DNA of 64,000 nucleotides from Caprimulgus europaeus (Eukaryota > Chordata > Aves > Caprimulgiformes > Caprimulgidae). The notes beneath the pieces are model-generated. The model was not told the DNA's origin. It searched no databases and was given only the letters and a program-made list of their open reading frames with translations. The stretch lies in NCBI GenBank assembly GCA_907165065.1, contig OU015528.1, forward strand, positions 71,591,474 through 71,655,473, given 5' to 3'. Of this stretch, positions 24,240 to 35,800 are shown one piece after another. How positions within the stretch are numbered: the first letter of the stretch is position 1; each line of letters starts with the position of its first letter. The position numbers were made by a program, and so were the translations under genes.

Positions 24240-24320
24240 ATTTTCAGTCCTAAGTTAAAACCTTTTGAAGTCAATGGAAAGACTGCCATTTACTTTAATA
24301 GGCTCCAAATCAAGCTTTTA
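24240..24320. repeat. Ancient palindromic amniote repeat
   Basis: The segment 'ttttgaagtcaatggaaaga' is followed by 'ctgccatttactttaatagg', a diverged inverted copy of itself, and then 'ctccaaatcaagc'. This matches a family widespread in turtles, crocodilians and birds ('…gaagtcaatggga…ccattgacttcaatggg…atcaggcc'). I cannot name the family with certainty. Confidence 0.45.
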
Positions 24321-25748
24321 GTCACTTACCAATGAGGGGTTGATTTAAACTGGCTGCTTGTTGATGGAAGAGCTTGCATTTGTTACAGTACTTTGAATGA
24401 AGCTGTTCCCTTAAACATTTTCTTCTTTTCTTAAGAAAAGATGTAGATTCTAGAAGCTAGTGTTAAATTTGGTCTGACACAGAATTTGATGTTCCTCCAC
24501 ATTTTTATTATTCTAACTTTAAATCTAACTTACTAAGAGAAACTAGGAGCTGATGGCTTCTGTTGTGAGCATTTCCAAATATAAAGAATATACTCGGATG
24601 GTTTTGAAACATTCTGAATTGAGTCATCAATCTTTTGAGAGAATCTTGAAGTAAAGTTTGCCCTGCATTCTAATAGCCTAAGACTTTTAAAACTGATGTT
24701 GCAGCTGTAGCAATCATAATTAAACTCATCTATAACTTTTCTAGACTACATTATTTTTTTTGTAGAGTATACAAAACATCAACATGAACTCTCAAATGAA
24801 ATCAAACCCATTATGCAATGTTTTCTAGTCTCGTATTTCAACTAATGGAGAGCTTCCTACAGGGTTTGTGGAAACAGGTCATGTCACTACATAATTCTAG
24901 TAATAATCAGGGAATCAAAATTTTAGTTAAAAAAAAAAGAGAAGAAAAAATGGTACTACAACTAGTAAATCACTGTAGCAGCAAAAATATCACCAGATTT
25001 GTATAATTATTCTTCAATAAAAAAGCTGAAATTCCTCAGTAGGAATTCTGATTACATTATTTTCATAACAAAACTACTCCCATCTTTTTTTTCTGACTGC
25101 TCTTTATGCTACTATTTCTTGTTAAAATTTATTGTATGAAAACCAAAGGTTTTTTTTTTCTCCCAATTGCCTGAATATTCCTGTTGAAAAGAGCTGCACA
25201 CATAAATTTAAGAATAAGCAAACAAAAAAAACCCCTTCGTTTTTTCAATTGACTATCTCTGAGCACTTCTGCCAATAAAACTAAGTAATAAAAATGTGTG
25301 CAGAGGGTAAGGATGAAAAGAGGTGTGAATATGACCAAAATGAATTTGTTCTAATATTAGAATGAATGCTGCTCGGATGGAAGTAGCATCTGTACCAAGC
25401 TTCACAAAATAAAACACTTGGAACTGCTAATTTAGAGGATGGCTATTCAAATTGCCATGAGGAAGCCAGTGTGTAGATTTGAAGGTAATTAACTACTCTA
25501 CAGTAGTTGTCCATGTGCAAGACTTTAAGAATCTTGTGAGTTAGTTTGCAATGAATGCTAAATCTCTTTTGTAAAGTTTAAGATTTACTCTCAAAAATTT
25601 GCTATGGAAAATGTGGCAACTTGTAAATCCAAAGCATCACTTACCTGTGGCAATGTGTTTCTGTGTCCATATTGTCATAACCATTAAATATCTGCAAAAA
25701 GACACTGGAATGTATAATCTTTATGCTTGATCATGAGAATAGATCAAG
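24321..25748. other. Unassigned non-coding stretch
   Basis: No gene or repeat family recognised. An A-rich, purine-only stretch lies at about 24928-24950, and T runs at 25085-25092 and 25150-25159. Confidence 0.55.
25645..25691 (-). other. Exon-like segment with strong splice signals
   Basis: On the minus strand a good pyrimidine tract and acceptor (GTGTCTTTTTGCAG) precedes 47 bases that end in a near-consensus donor (CCACAG|GTAAGTG). Two of the three frames are open (IFNGYDNMDTETHCH or YLMVMTIWTQKHIAT). No family is recognised and no partner exon is visible. A chance pairing is quite possible in a window this size. Confidence 0.2.
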
Positions 25749-25789
25749 ATCCAGAATATTACATTCCAAATATCCAGAATATTACATTC
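25749..25789. repeat. Short tandem duplication, 23-bp period
   Basis: ATCCAGAATATTACATTC occurs at 25749-25766 and again at 25772-25789, separated by CAAAT, giving two identical 18-base copies at a 23-base period. Confidence 0.9.
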
Positions 25790-25859
25790 ATCATTTCACT
25801 ATTTCAACCTCCAACTAACTGTACATCCCTCTGTCTTTTCCTTACTGATATCTGTTGCT

Positions 25860-25955
25860 TATTGTAGCTAATTTAGAAGAGACATCCTTAAGGTAGGAAC
25901 TTGTCTTTTTTTTGTTTGTCTGTAAAGTGCTATGAAGCCATGGGAATGTGCTGTA
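25860..25955 (+). repeat. Ancient L3/CR1-like LINE 3' tail
   Basis: 'ttaaggtaggaacttgtctt', a T run, and 'tgtctgtaaagtgctatgaa', then 'gccatgggaatgtgctgt' resemble the 3' end of old amniote LINEs ('…gcagggaacttgtctt…ctgtaaagcgctatg…'). Divergence is high; family and borders are tentative. Confidence 0.4.
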
Positions 25956-28900
25956 TTTCACAGTAGCTGACCTATGATATGCTAGATGAAGGTTAAAATC
26001 CTTCATAATATGCCAATGTCTGGGATCCTAGACCTGACGATTACTATTTTAGAGGTTATTCATCTCCAGCAGCACACTGAATTAGCACACAAGCAGAGAA
26101 GTTGGACAAACTTTAACTTCCTCATCTCTGCCCATGTACAAACTGTGATGGCAGCTCTGCAGACTAATGTAATTTTTCACTGTGTGCAGAACAATACAAG
26201 TCTTTCCCCAAAATATATGTCAGAAACCCCAAAGTTTTGATTATGTTTATTCATAGGATATAATCTGAACAATCTAGACCCAGAATGAGCTGGCCTATAT
26301 TAGTAAAACAGACATTAGCTTTCTTCTTTCTGGCCATAGCCATATGATGCAAATACTGCAGAAGCAGCCAGCATGACTTCCAGATACCAGGATCAGTGGG
26401 ATTGAGGACAGAATGCTTTAGAATATTAATTAAAGGATGGAGATAGATAGTCATGCTGCTTTGTCTCTTGGCTCTTTGATACATGTTTTCTGGCTTTAGA
26501 AAGCTAAAAACTGCTGAGCTCTAGCTAATCTGACATATTTGCCTGGATTAAAATCCAGATTTACCTACCAGGAACACAGTTCATCCCGTAGAACACCCTC
26601 AGACATTGGTTGCACTTGAGCTCTGGAGAACCCTTAAACAGTGCTTGAGCACTAGCCTTGGCAGTCCTTCCAGAGCCTGGAAAAATAGAAACTATTATCT
26701 ATTTAATAAACAGTTTCCAAACTAATGCTAACATTTGCACAACATGGATCCTTTAAGTAAAACATTATGTCAGACTGAAGGACAGTAGTGTGACTACCCA
26801 TGGCAAGGAGATGGGATAGTGGTGCTCAGCACTGTTCCTGGAGCCCAACTACTTAATCTAGCAGCACATCAGAGATGGTTCTTATCTACCATGAGAGGGT
26901 GACACATGTGGAAACTGCAAAAAATTGATTTTCATTCTGAAATATTGAAGATAAGATGAGGCATAAGGAATACTCCCATCTGTCTTTCCCAAATACTTAT
27001 GTTCATGGAGATCTAGAATTTCTCTCTTCTGGAAATTTCTGGGTTATAAAGAAAGTAGCAATATTTAAAGCATCAGAATATGTATTTGTCCCTGCAGATA
27101 GGGTGAAAATAGATGTAATATCTACAATGTAAATGCCACAGGCAAGAATATTGGTGAAGTTAAATGGGTACTATGCCAACGTTTTGAGCAGAGTTTTTCA
27201 GTTTACAACAGTATGGCTTAAAATCAACAAGTTACTGTGAATACTTCTTTATTTCAGCTATTAAAGGAATAAACAGTCACATATTGATTCTTATTTCTTC
27301 TGTTTTTTCTTTCTAAATCTGCATTATACATGTGTACAGTAACAGAAGTATATAAAGTAATATGATTTATTCTAGAGAACTGATTTTCCCATTTCTTTCA
27401 AGCTTGGTCTCCTTATCTCATTGAAACTAGGTTCTTACTAACATTTACTTGAATGAAGAATAATTTATTTGCAGTGGTTTTTGCCACTAGAATCCTCTTA
27501 GCCACCATTTTAGTTTTGTGTAAACCCAACACTCTTCTCTGAGGTCCTTTATGTAGATAAACAGTTACTTCAGTGGCAAGATCAGTCCTCGCATATAAGA
27601 AAAATGAGGCATAAGCTAGCAGCAGCAGAGTCTAGAAGAGGAGTTCGTACTTCATGAATCATGAAAATATGGAATACAGTGACTTCATCGTATGTATTTA
27701 ACTTGCATGTATGTTTTATTTCAGGTACCAATAACATCCTAAATTTGATTTCATCATCAATATAGACAAGTAGGTGACTGTGAAAGTAAGAGCTCCAGTT
27801 AGTCTAAGTTTAGGTTCCAGAAAATAGGTGAATTGGATTCTGAGTAGCCTTCACTAAGCTTTGTCTTTCTTGTACTCTTTTTTTTTCCCATCCAAGAAGT
27901 CTGCATCCAATGTCATGGCTATTTCAATGCATTAAAATATTATGTACTGGAATTTACATTTTTTTGCCAGTACTTTATGTTTTCATTGTTTTCTTGGTTG
28001 CTTGTTTACAAGCCTGTGTTTCACAATCCTTCAGGAAAAAAAATTGCTGGTGGATTATGAAGCTTCAGTCTTGTATTACACTATTATTACTGGAACATAT
28101 TGTTTTATATTATTCTTTCAGGATGAATCATGCATGTTGATTAATGAAAACAAGACTTTGTTGATATTATTTAATCTTTCAGTGGGTGTTGATGAGAACT
28201 GACAAAAAAACTTTTGAAAGTCTTGTAAAGAGCAGTATTGATGCAGTTTTCCATTGTGTTCCTCTCATACTGTGTTCAAGCAATGATGCTTCATGCAGCA
28301 ATCCTCATTAAATATTGTTATAGAAAGGGAGAGCCGGGTTGTGATGAGTAATGGAACAGTGTCGATAAAGCCTTGCAGGGCTCACTTGTAACACAATTGC
28401 TTCTTCTCACAGAAAGTCATAAACAAGGGAGACCAATTTTCTACATATTCCCTCTTCCTCCCACACCAAACCCCTCCTTTTTCTCCTGCTTCCAGAGTTG
28501 TAAGAATCTCACTGACCTCAATATGCTGAACTGTGTATTTCATATTCCTGAAGTGCTCAGAAACAGAACACTCTTCTGTAAACAAATACAAAGCAAGTTG
28601 CATGAGCCGGCTGCCCCCCTCAGAAGGAAAGCAGATGTGCTCTAATGAGTGCTCTTCAAGTGCATCTTTCTGCACATTCTCAATATTTCAGATGCTGATT
28701 TTCAAATGAGGCACCCAAGGCAATATGTTCAAAAATAAAACAGCATTATGATGTTTTGCATATTGAAATTGTTATGGAAGATCAAATGGGCATAAGTGCT
28801 ATACTCTAAATGGCTTGAATTAAAACTTATGTAAATAAAAACAATAATACTGAATCATAAGTCTTCAACATATTTATAAGGGCTGTATAACAATGCCCAC

Positions 28901-29149
28901 AGTCATGGCAATTCCACGTTGGTCAATGCAAAAAGTTATCAAAATGAAATCTGAAGCTGTTCAGTGCATGGCTTATAATTCAAGAAACAAATGTGCAGGA
29001 TGCATGAAGCTATTCATGGCAGAGTGCTGCATGGAGTTTGACCAGAAGCAATAGAAATGCTTGCTAGAAGCCATTCCACATGAGAAAATGTTCTATAACA
29101 TGACAGCCTGACATTACCAATATATCAGGAGCTTGGTGGAAGTAAATGC
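25956..29149. other. Unassigned non-coding stretch
   Basis: No gene or recent repeat recognised over more than 3 kb. Frames of about 90-97 codons overlap on both strands at 28373-28675 but show no known domain. Confidence 0.55.
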
Positions 29150-29671
29150 TACAGGGTTGGTGAAGAGTGGCTGGAAAGTTGCCTGGCAGAGAAGAACCTG
29201 GTCAACAGCCGGCTGAATATGAGCCAGCAGTGTGCCCATGTGGCCAAGAAGGCCAATAGCATCCTGACTTGTATCAGAAGTCATGTGGCCAGCAGGACAA
29301 GGGAAGTGATTATGCCCCTGTACTTGGCACTGGTGAGGCCATACCTCAAGAACTGTGTTCAGTTTTGGGCCCCTCACTACAAGAAAGACATTGAGGTGCT
29401 GGAGCGTGTCAAGAGAAAGGCAACAAAGTTGGTGAAGAGTCTAGAGCACAAGTCCTATAAGGAGCATCTGAGGGAACTTTGGTTGTCTGGAGAAAAGGAG
29501 GCTGAGGGGAGACCTCATAGCTCTCTATATCTACCTGAAAGGAGGATGTAGAGAGGTGAGTATCAGTCTCTTCTCCCAAGTAGCAAGCAATGGGACAAGA
29601 GGAATTGGCCTCAATTTGTGCCAGGGGAGATTTAGACTGGATATTAGGAAAAATGTCTTCACTGAAGAGGT
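29150..29671 (+). mobile_element. CR1 LINE, left part of a split copy
   Basis: Plus-strand CR1 ORF2 C-terminal region and the start of the 3' region: GAGTGGCTGGAAAGTTGCCT, AGCCGGCTGAATATGAGCCA, 'GTGGCCAAGAAGGCCAA', then GGAGATTTAGACTGGATATT and AAAATGTCTTCACTGAAGAG. The copy stops abruptly at TTGT (29671-29674) and resumes at 30250 after an LTR. It belongs to the same CR1 type as the minus-strand fragment at 18765-18970. Confidence 0.95.
29219..29551 (+). pseudogene. CR1 ORF2 C-terminal fragment
   Basis: Open frame of 110 codons beginning [20 protein letters not shown] and including [20 protein letters not shown] and [20 protein letters not shown], which is the C-terminal part of CR1 ORF2. 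Near residue 88, after LRELW, the frame shifts: the expected '[11 protein letters not shown]' is replaced by an out-of-frame [12 protein letters not shown]. The product would lack all catalytic domains. Confidence 0.9.
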
Positions 29672-30249
29672 TGTTTTTGGGAGGTGCACTTCCCCCACAG
29701 TGGGCATAGCAACACAGTGCAGGGGATGTGGTGGCCAGTTTGGTGGGACACACGTGTGTTGCAGGTCACTTATGCAGAGAGTCCCTAGTCGCATACCCTG
29801 GTTATCTAAGCCCACCAAAGACCAGCTCATCCTGCCTAGGAAACCCCTCAACCAATTGGAGCTGTGTATGACCACGAGCTCTGATCAGACTTCAGGTATA
29901 AAAATAGTCTGCTAGGAGACTCCTCTGAGCCAGTCTATCTCAGAGCATTGGGTCTGCAGTCAGGGCACTCTCCCTTTGGATGGGGATGCCGTCCAAAGAA
30001 ACTTCCCAGGATTGAGTGTCCTTGTTTTATGGATGAGTGGTTTGTGCATTTTGAGTCATTATCCTAAACTTAGGTTTAGTTACACACTGTGTAGTATTGG
30101 TTTCCCAAATTGACATCCCGAACCTGTAAATAAGTTTTGTCTGCCAAAGTGTTTGTAATACAAGATACCTGCTCAGTTACACCATTCTAGTTTTGACACC
30201 ATTAAACTGATTTTTGGCACGTATTTGTCAATCTTTCACTTCCGTGACA
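29672..30249 (+). mobile_element. Solo retroviral-type LTR nested in CR1
   Basis: A 578-bp block cuts the CR1 copy precisely: CR1 sequence ends …CACTGAAGAGG-TTGT and restarts TTGT-CAAGCATTGG. TTGT on both sides (29671-29674 and 30250-30253) is the likely target duplication. The block can be read from TG (29672) to CA (30248-30249), though the left border could be 29675. It carries a TATA box (TATAAAAA, 29897-29904) and an ATTAAA polyadenylation signal (30201-30206) in the right order for a plus-strand LTR. No internal viral genes are present, so it is a solo LTR left by recombination. Family not certain. Confidence 0.75.
29897..29904 (+). promoter_or_regulatory. LTR TATA box
   Basis: TATAAAAA inside the solo LTR, about 300 bases before ATTAAA at 30201. 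The spacing fits the U3-R arrangement of a retroviral LTR. Present activity is unknown. Confidence 0.5.
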
Positions 30250-30436
30250 TTGTCAAGCATTGGAACAGGCTGCACAGGGAACTGGTTGAGTTACTGTCCC
30301 TGGAGGTACTGGAAAGACCTGTAGATGTGGTGCTTAGAGACATGGTTTAGTGGCAGACTTGGCAGTGTTAAGTTTACAGTTGGACAGTCTTAAATGTGTT
30401 TTCCAAGCAAAACAATTCTATGATTCTTTGATACTA
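30250..30436 (+). mobile_element. CR1 LINE, right part of the split copy
   Basis: Continuation of the copy at 29150-29671: TTGTCAAGCATTGGAACAGG, GGTTGAGTTACTGTCCCTGG, GTGGTGCTTAGAGACATGGT, GACTTGGCAGTGTTAAGTTT and a terminal CAATTCTATGATTCTT repeat. Together the two parts form one 5'-truncated CR1 of about 0.7 kb that was present before the LTR arrived. Confidence 0.95.
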
Positions 30437-32807
30437 GAGGACTTTGCCCTGCAAGAAGTGCTAGGCTGTCTATTTGTGAAGTGTTTCAGGCAGTGTGAAT
30501 AAGACAAAAAAAGCCTTGTTGTTTTGCATTAATGAGCAGTTCACTGACAATGTTGAAGAATTCCACATTGTCCTTGAAATGTGCACTTAGAAGGAAAAAA
30601 GATCCAAAAAAGAAATCTGTCAAAAAGAGTGTATAAACATTGATCAGACTGTAGCTACTTTATATAGAAAATTTCCAGAGATACATAGGTCATTGTTTGT
30701 TTTGTCCACTTTTTTAAGTTTTATAAGCAAAGGAAAATTCTCTTTTGCTCTTTAAAAATAAAAAAAGTGCAATTCCAAGACTGAATAATTTAAAAAATAG
30801 GAACTGATTTGAATTGATCCCAGCACAATGACTGTGAACCGTTGTTACCTGGAAGCTATTCAGGAGTTTATAAAAAGAAAAATATTCAAAGGTTCTCTGG
30901 GTGCATTTATGATACACATATATGTATATGTGATGTGTGTGTATCTCAATAATCATACAAAATTAAAATTCAGTTATCTAATTTTGATCAGATCTGAGGC
31001 ATAGTTGTAGGTAAACTAAAGATGCCCAGAGGAGTGACATCTTTGTTTTATTGCATTAGTTTCATGATATTCCAAGCTAATGAACTGAGACACTTTTAGA
31101 AGAAACAAACAGTGTTAACAGATTGTGGGAAAACCACTTTTTCATGTCATCAGGTCCAGAATATTGCAGAATTTAGGACTGAAGCTGCCACTGAACCAGA
31201 AATACTTGGCCACAGCCAGGGTAATTAAATTTTACAATTCCCCTAGTCTGTACATTTCTAATAACATCAATTTAAAGTAGATCAATAACCAGAGAAGAAA
31301 CTTGCTTACCGTACTGTAAGAAGCAATTTTGGAAGTATTGAAAATGTCCCCTCCTTCTGGATATTCTATCACAGTTAAGACAATAAGTATCTTAGCTCAG
31401 TACTTTCTACTAGAATGTAGAAAGATTAAAAATTAAATAATAAATGTCTACTCTACAGCCCCGCAAAATCAGCAAAGAGATTCTTACTAATTGTGAAGGC
31501 TTTGGGTTAGGAGAGAAGAAATTTGTATGGGATCAAGAACTTAAATATTTTTATTTATTCATGTCTATTTGAACTAACATGAACAAGACCAATTACTGTC
31601 CATTTCTGTCAGTACAGCATACACACAATAAAAGGTTAGGCTTCTCCCATAGAATGACTCTTCACTTTCATATTTTCAGTGTATAAGCACGTGACATTGG
31701 TTTTTTTTTAATATGTGGATATCTTCTTAAAGCTGGAATTGGTAGAAAAGAAAGATTTTAATGATTTTGTTATTCTTAAAGGCAAAAACACATCCTCGAG
31801 GAGTTAAAGAGAGAAGTTTAAATGTAAAAATTCAAATTATTCCATTTCAGATAAGTACTAGTGAAGGACAATCCACAGACAGTCCAGAAATCAAAAGAGG
31901 TTATGGTCAAAATTAAATGTCCTGGATGAAGCTGAAATAATATAATTATTATAGGTTGATGATTTAGTGACTGCTGGTCACTAGAATACTCTTTGAGCTT
32001 ATTTGAATGCAATTTGGCACACAGCTAAAGATGACCTACCTTGCTTTAGTGACTACAGTGGCTTCCTGCTAAGCATAACAGTGTGAAGTAGCAAAGATGA
32101 AATAAGGCAATAGGCAACTTTTTGGACGCTAATCAAAGCACAGCATGCTGATCAGAGAAGTGGCATCTGAGTTCCTTGCCCTGAATAATCTAATTCCTTC
32201 TTTTTTATCTTTTTTTTTTTTTCCTAATTCAAAGTATTCCTCTGCTCTGTTTTCATGTTTGTTTTAGCCAACAGTGCACTGTCCAGATCATTACAATGTG
32301 CTCTCTCTACTGCAGTATACTTTAAGGATCAAGTGATTCCATTTGATTTCCTTTTGAAAACAATTAGAATGAACACTTTCTGGTCCCTTGCCAATTTAGT
32401 GTATTATATGAATTAAGAAATTAACATTTTCAAATAAAAAACAAGTTGCATTTTAATTTTTCTATGCAACTGACCAAAAAAAATAGGGTTATTTTAAAGA
32501 TGCATAATTATCTAGTGATTAAAAAAATTAAAGGATTTAAGGACAAATATATTCTCAGATTCAACTTTTCTATCTTTTTTTTTTAAATATATATGTATTT
32601 CTTTGACAGTATGATCATAGACAGTATGACATAGTCTTCAGTGTTGGCCTGATCCTGTATTGTCAGAGTATGACAATTATGAGAAACCCACCATACACTG
32701 TACCTTCTATCAGCCTGTAATTTTTACCATTTAACTTTAAAGGAAGCATACTGGCTGAGTTTGAACAGCCCATTTTGTGTTCATGCAGCCAAAAGTAATT
32801 TTACAAC
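30437..32807. other. Unassigned non-coding stretch
   Basis: No gene or repeat family recognised. Minor alternating TATG/TGTG sequence occurs at about 30914-30945, and a T run at 32208-32222. Confidence 0.55.
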
Positions 32808-32862
32808 ATGCAGGGATGAGAAGATTAAGTCATTTGTCCTAGTTACTCAGTGTTGCACTATA
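32808..32862 (-). repeat. Possible MIR-like relic
   Basis: 'gggatgagaagattaagtca' and 'tttgtcctagttactcagtg' resemble the reverse complement of the MIR segment 'gatgaggaaattaagtcact…gcccaaggtcactcag'. Only about 55 bases match by eye. Confidence 0.35.
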
Positions 32863-35800
32863 TTCTAGGGGAGAAAAATCCTTGACAAGCAAAGCAAAGT
32901 GGTTTCTTTAGCCAACTTCTTTTGTGCATATATCAGAGAATCTAAAGATGCCACAGCAGAAATATTCTGGCTCCTGCAGACTTTTAGATCCACATTGGAT
33001 TTTTATATAAAGTAATTGCTTAATGTAACTACTGGATATGTACATAACTGCAAATCTGACACTTTTCCTAAATACCCCTGTCACCACTGGTCAATATAAA
33101 TAACATATTCTTTGCTACCTCTCATTCGTTAAGGAAATATTAGGCTCAAAGATACAAACCTGTCTGGTAGAGACCAGTTGTATGGATCATATCTCTAGTT
33201 AAAATCCATTTCACTCAAAATGGGAGTTAAAATCCATGTAAACCAAGAAGGGAGCTATTCTGTTCACAGAGGGAAAGAAGGACACAGTTAGGGTGTTGAG
33301 GAAGATGTTGCACAGCGGCTGGAGGATTTCCCACCCTGTGACTTGCAATGCAAACCACTTGCCTCATGAAGCACTCAATGTATCACCCTCTAAACAGTGC
33401 AGATATTAAAATTGTAATTTGGGAATTGAAGCCAACTAAAGAAAAGAAGAATTAAGAGATTGAATCTGTTTAGGTATGGAAGGTGCACAACCCTCCCTTC
33501 TGTATAATCTAAGTTACAAAGCTGATGTCATGAAGTGGAGCACCTCAGTTGTAAAAATAGAACTTAAATAGCTGTTTGGACTTGTGCCGCCCAGGATCAC
33601 AAGGACAGTGTTAATGGGTGATATAATTATAACAATTCAAATATCCTAGTATTCCCATAGATTTAAGAAATACTTTTAAGTAGGTTCAACTGAATGTACT
33701 TCTCAGACTTCTCTGGTTTTTTTTTCTGTTGTGTTGTTTAGGGTTTTGGGGGGGTGTTTTTGTTTTTCATTGGTTTTCTTTTTAATTTTTATTATTATTA
33801 TCCCTTGACCATGAATATGGACATGCAAAAGAATTTTGCATGTTATTGTGGCATTGTTCTTGTGCACTAACTAGTCAAACTCCTTGGTTTGCTGAGAAGC
33901 ATGAATCTAAATATCATTGGATTGGCAAGCCTGTAGTAGCTATTGAATCAACTTATATGCAGAGTCAGTGGCACTGCTAAACTGGTGCAGGGCTTCTGTT
34001 CACAAAGTTCACAAGGGAGTTTGTGAGGTTCCTAGCACAAGTCAGTCAGGGATGCAGTGTATGCTCATGCCATCTTAATCATTCAAGGACGAATGCTTTT
34101 CAACTCCACTTTGCACATTTCTTCCCTTGTCTCTCCATGTGACTCCTAACCACATGAAGCTTTTGACAAGTATCTCTTAGGGGTCAGTGAGGCTGACCAA
34201 CCATAGTGTCTACGAACAGTGTACACAACGCTTTCAGCTATGCTTTCTCTCCTTCTGTAAATGCTAGACCATAATGAAAATAAATGAAAGACCACATATG
34301 GAATTTAAATTGCTGTGACTCTCTCTCTGTTCTTTTTGAAAATTAGCTTTTAAAAACTGTTAGCCAATAAAATATTGGCAGGATGCTGGAGCTGTTCAGC
34401 TTTGTAAGCATCAGTAAAATATTGTTTTTAATAAACTTTGTATTTACTGCTAAAAGTCCTGTAAAAATTATCTGCAGATTTGTCTGCCTTCTACAGAATA
34501 CATTAACATCTATCACTTTGTGTGTACCCATTAAAATTTTATAGAATAACTAGTGCAAAAAGCTCTTTAAATCATTGCAAGATGTTGTCTGGTTATTTTA
34601 TGTTATAAGCTAAATATAATCATAGTGAAGAAAGAGTGCAACTCATGGTTGAATATTTAAGTCAAAGTAGCAGATCTATAAAACACATTTCTTTGACTGA
34701 GATAGCAAAAATTATCAGCGTAATCATATTTTCCTTTAAATATGAGTAACTGTTTGGTATATGCAGCAAATGCTGTTAGCTGTGGTGCGTTAACCTACTA
34801 GCTACCTGGCTGATTATAATGAAGAAGCTGCAAAATAATGGTAAATACCCCAAAATTATGGAAAAGACATCGAAAAAATTAGTAGGATTCAAGAGAGTCA
34901 AGATGAGTTCTTTGTAAGTACTTTCATATTGATGATTAAATATTACACAATAATTTAGAGGTAAAATAAATCAATTTCCTGCTAGAAATGGCTCATTTCA
35001 AGCCTACTAGACTTTGAATCAGGCCATTTTGCTAATTCCCAGTTCAAGAATTTACTTGGTTTGGATGTTATGCTTTTCCTTTCATTTGTTGGGTCTTGAT
35101 TTTACATGGAGTTGTATAACTTCTAAAGAATTACTTTATCATAGAAAAGTAGTTTAGTGATGAAGAAAAAAATTAAATTCTGCCAGCTAAGGTTTTTCCA
35201 ATTCTTTCAATTATTTCTTAAAATCCACTTATTCCTTTCTTACACTGTCCTCTTATCTGCCTTGTATCCTGGCTACACTACATAGTTTGTTCTGTATGTA
35301 TCTCTTTGCACAACTACAACACTACTACATGGGGAAAGAAACTTGAGGTAAATCAAAAAAGATTTTAACTTAAGTGTTCCGGCAGAGAAGATTTCTGTGC
35401 ACTTTTGTTTATGGGAATTTAAGGCTGAAGTGTCAGGTACATCTTACACAAGAGTTTGATGCTTTAGCAGAGCTACATATAAATTGGCTGTGAACTGTCC
35501 CTCAAAATACCTAACTGAACTACTGAACTAGAGCAAGTTCTTCCTTCCATTTAAGATTTGCAGATATGGATCCTTTCTGGACTGAGGCAATGACAATCGG
35601 TCAGTCCTGGATCACAAATGAAAAGGAAAAAAAAATAAAATGGAACTACTGGGAACATCTGTATCTTGGACAATTGATCAGATTTAGAGATGTGAGAGTG
35701 AATTTCATGTACTTCTTCCTCTGCAGTAGACAGAGAAAATGACGCTTTTTACACCCAGTACAACCATGTTTCACACAACAAAACAGAGGGAATTCTATGA

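Noticed and set aside
29409..29915. Overlapping 114-119 codon frames
   Set aside because: They span the CR1/LTR junction and are by-products of repeat sequence, not genes.
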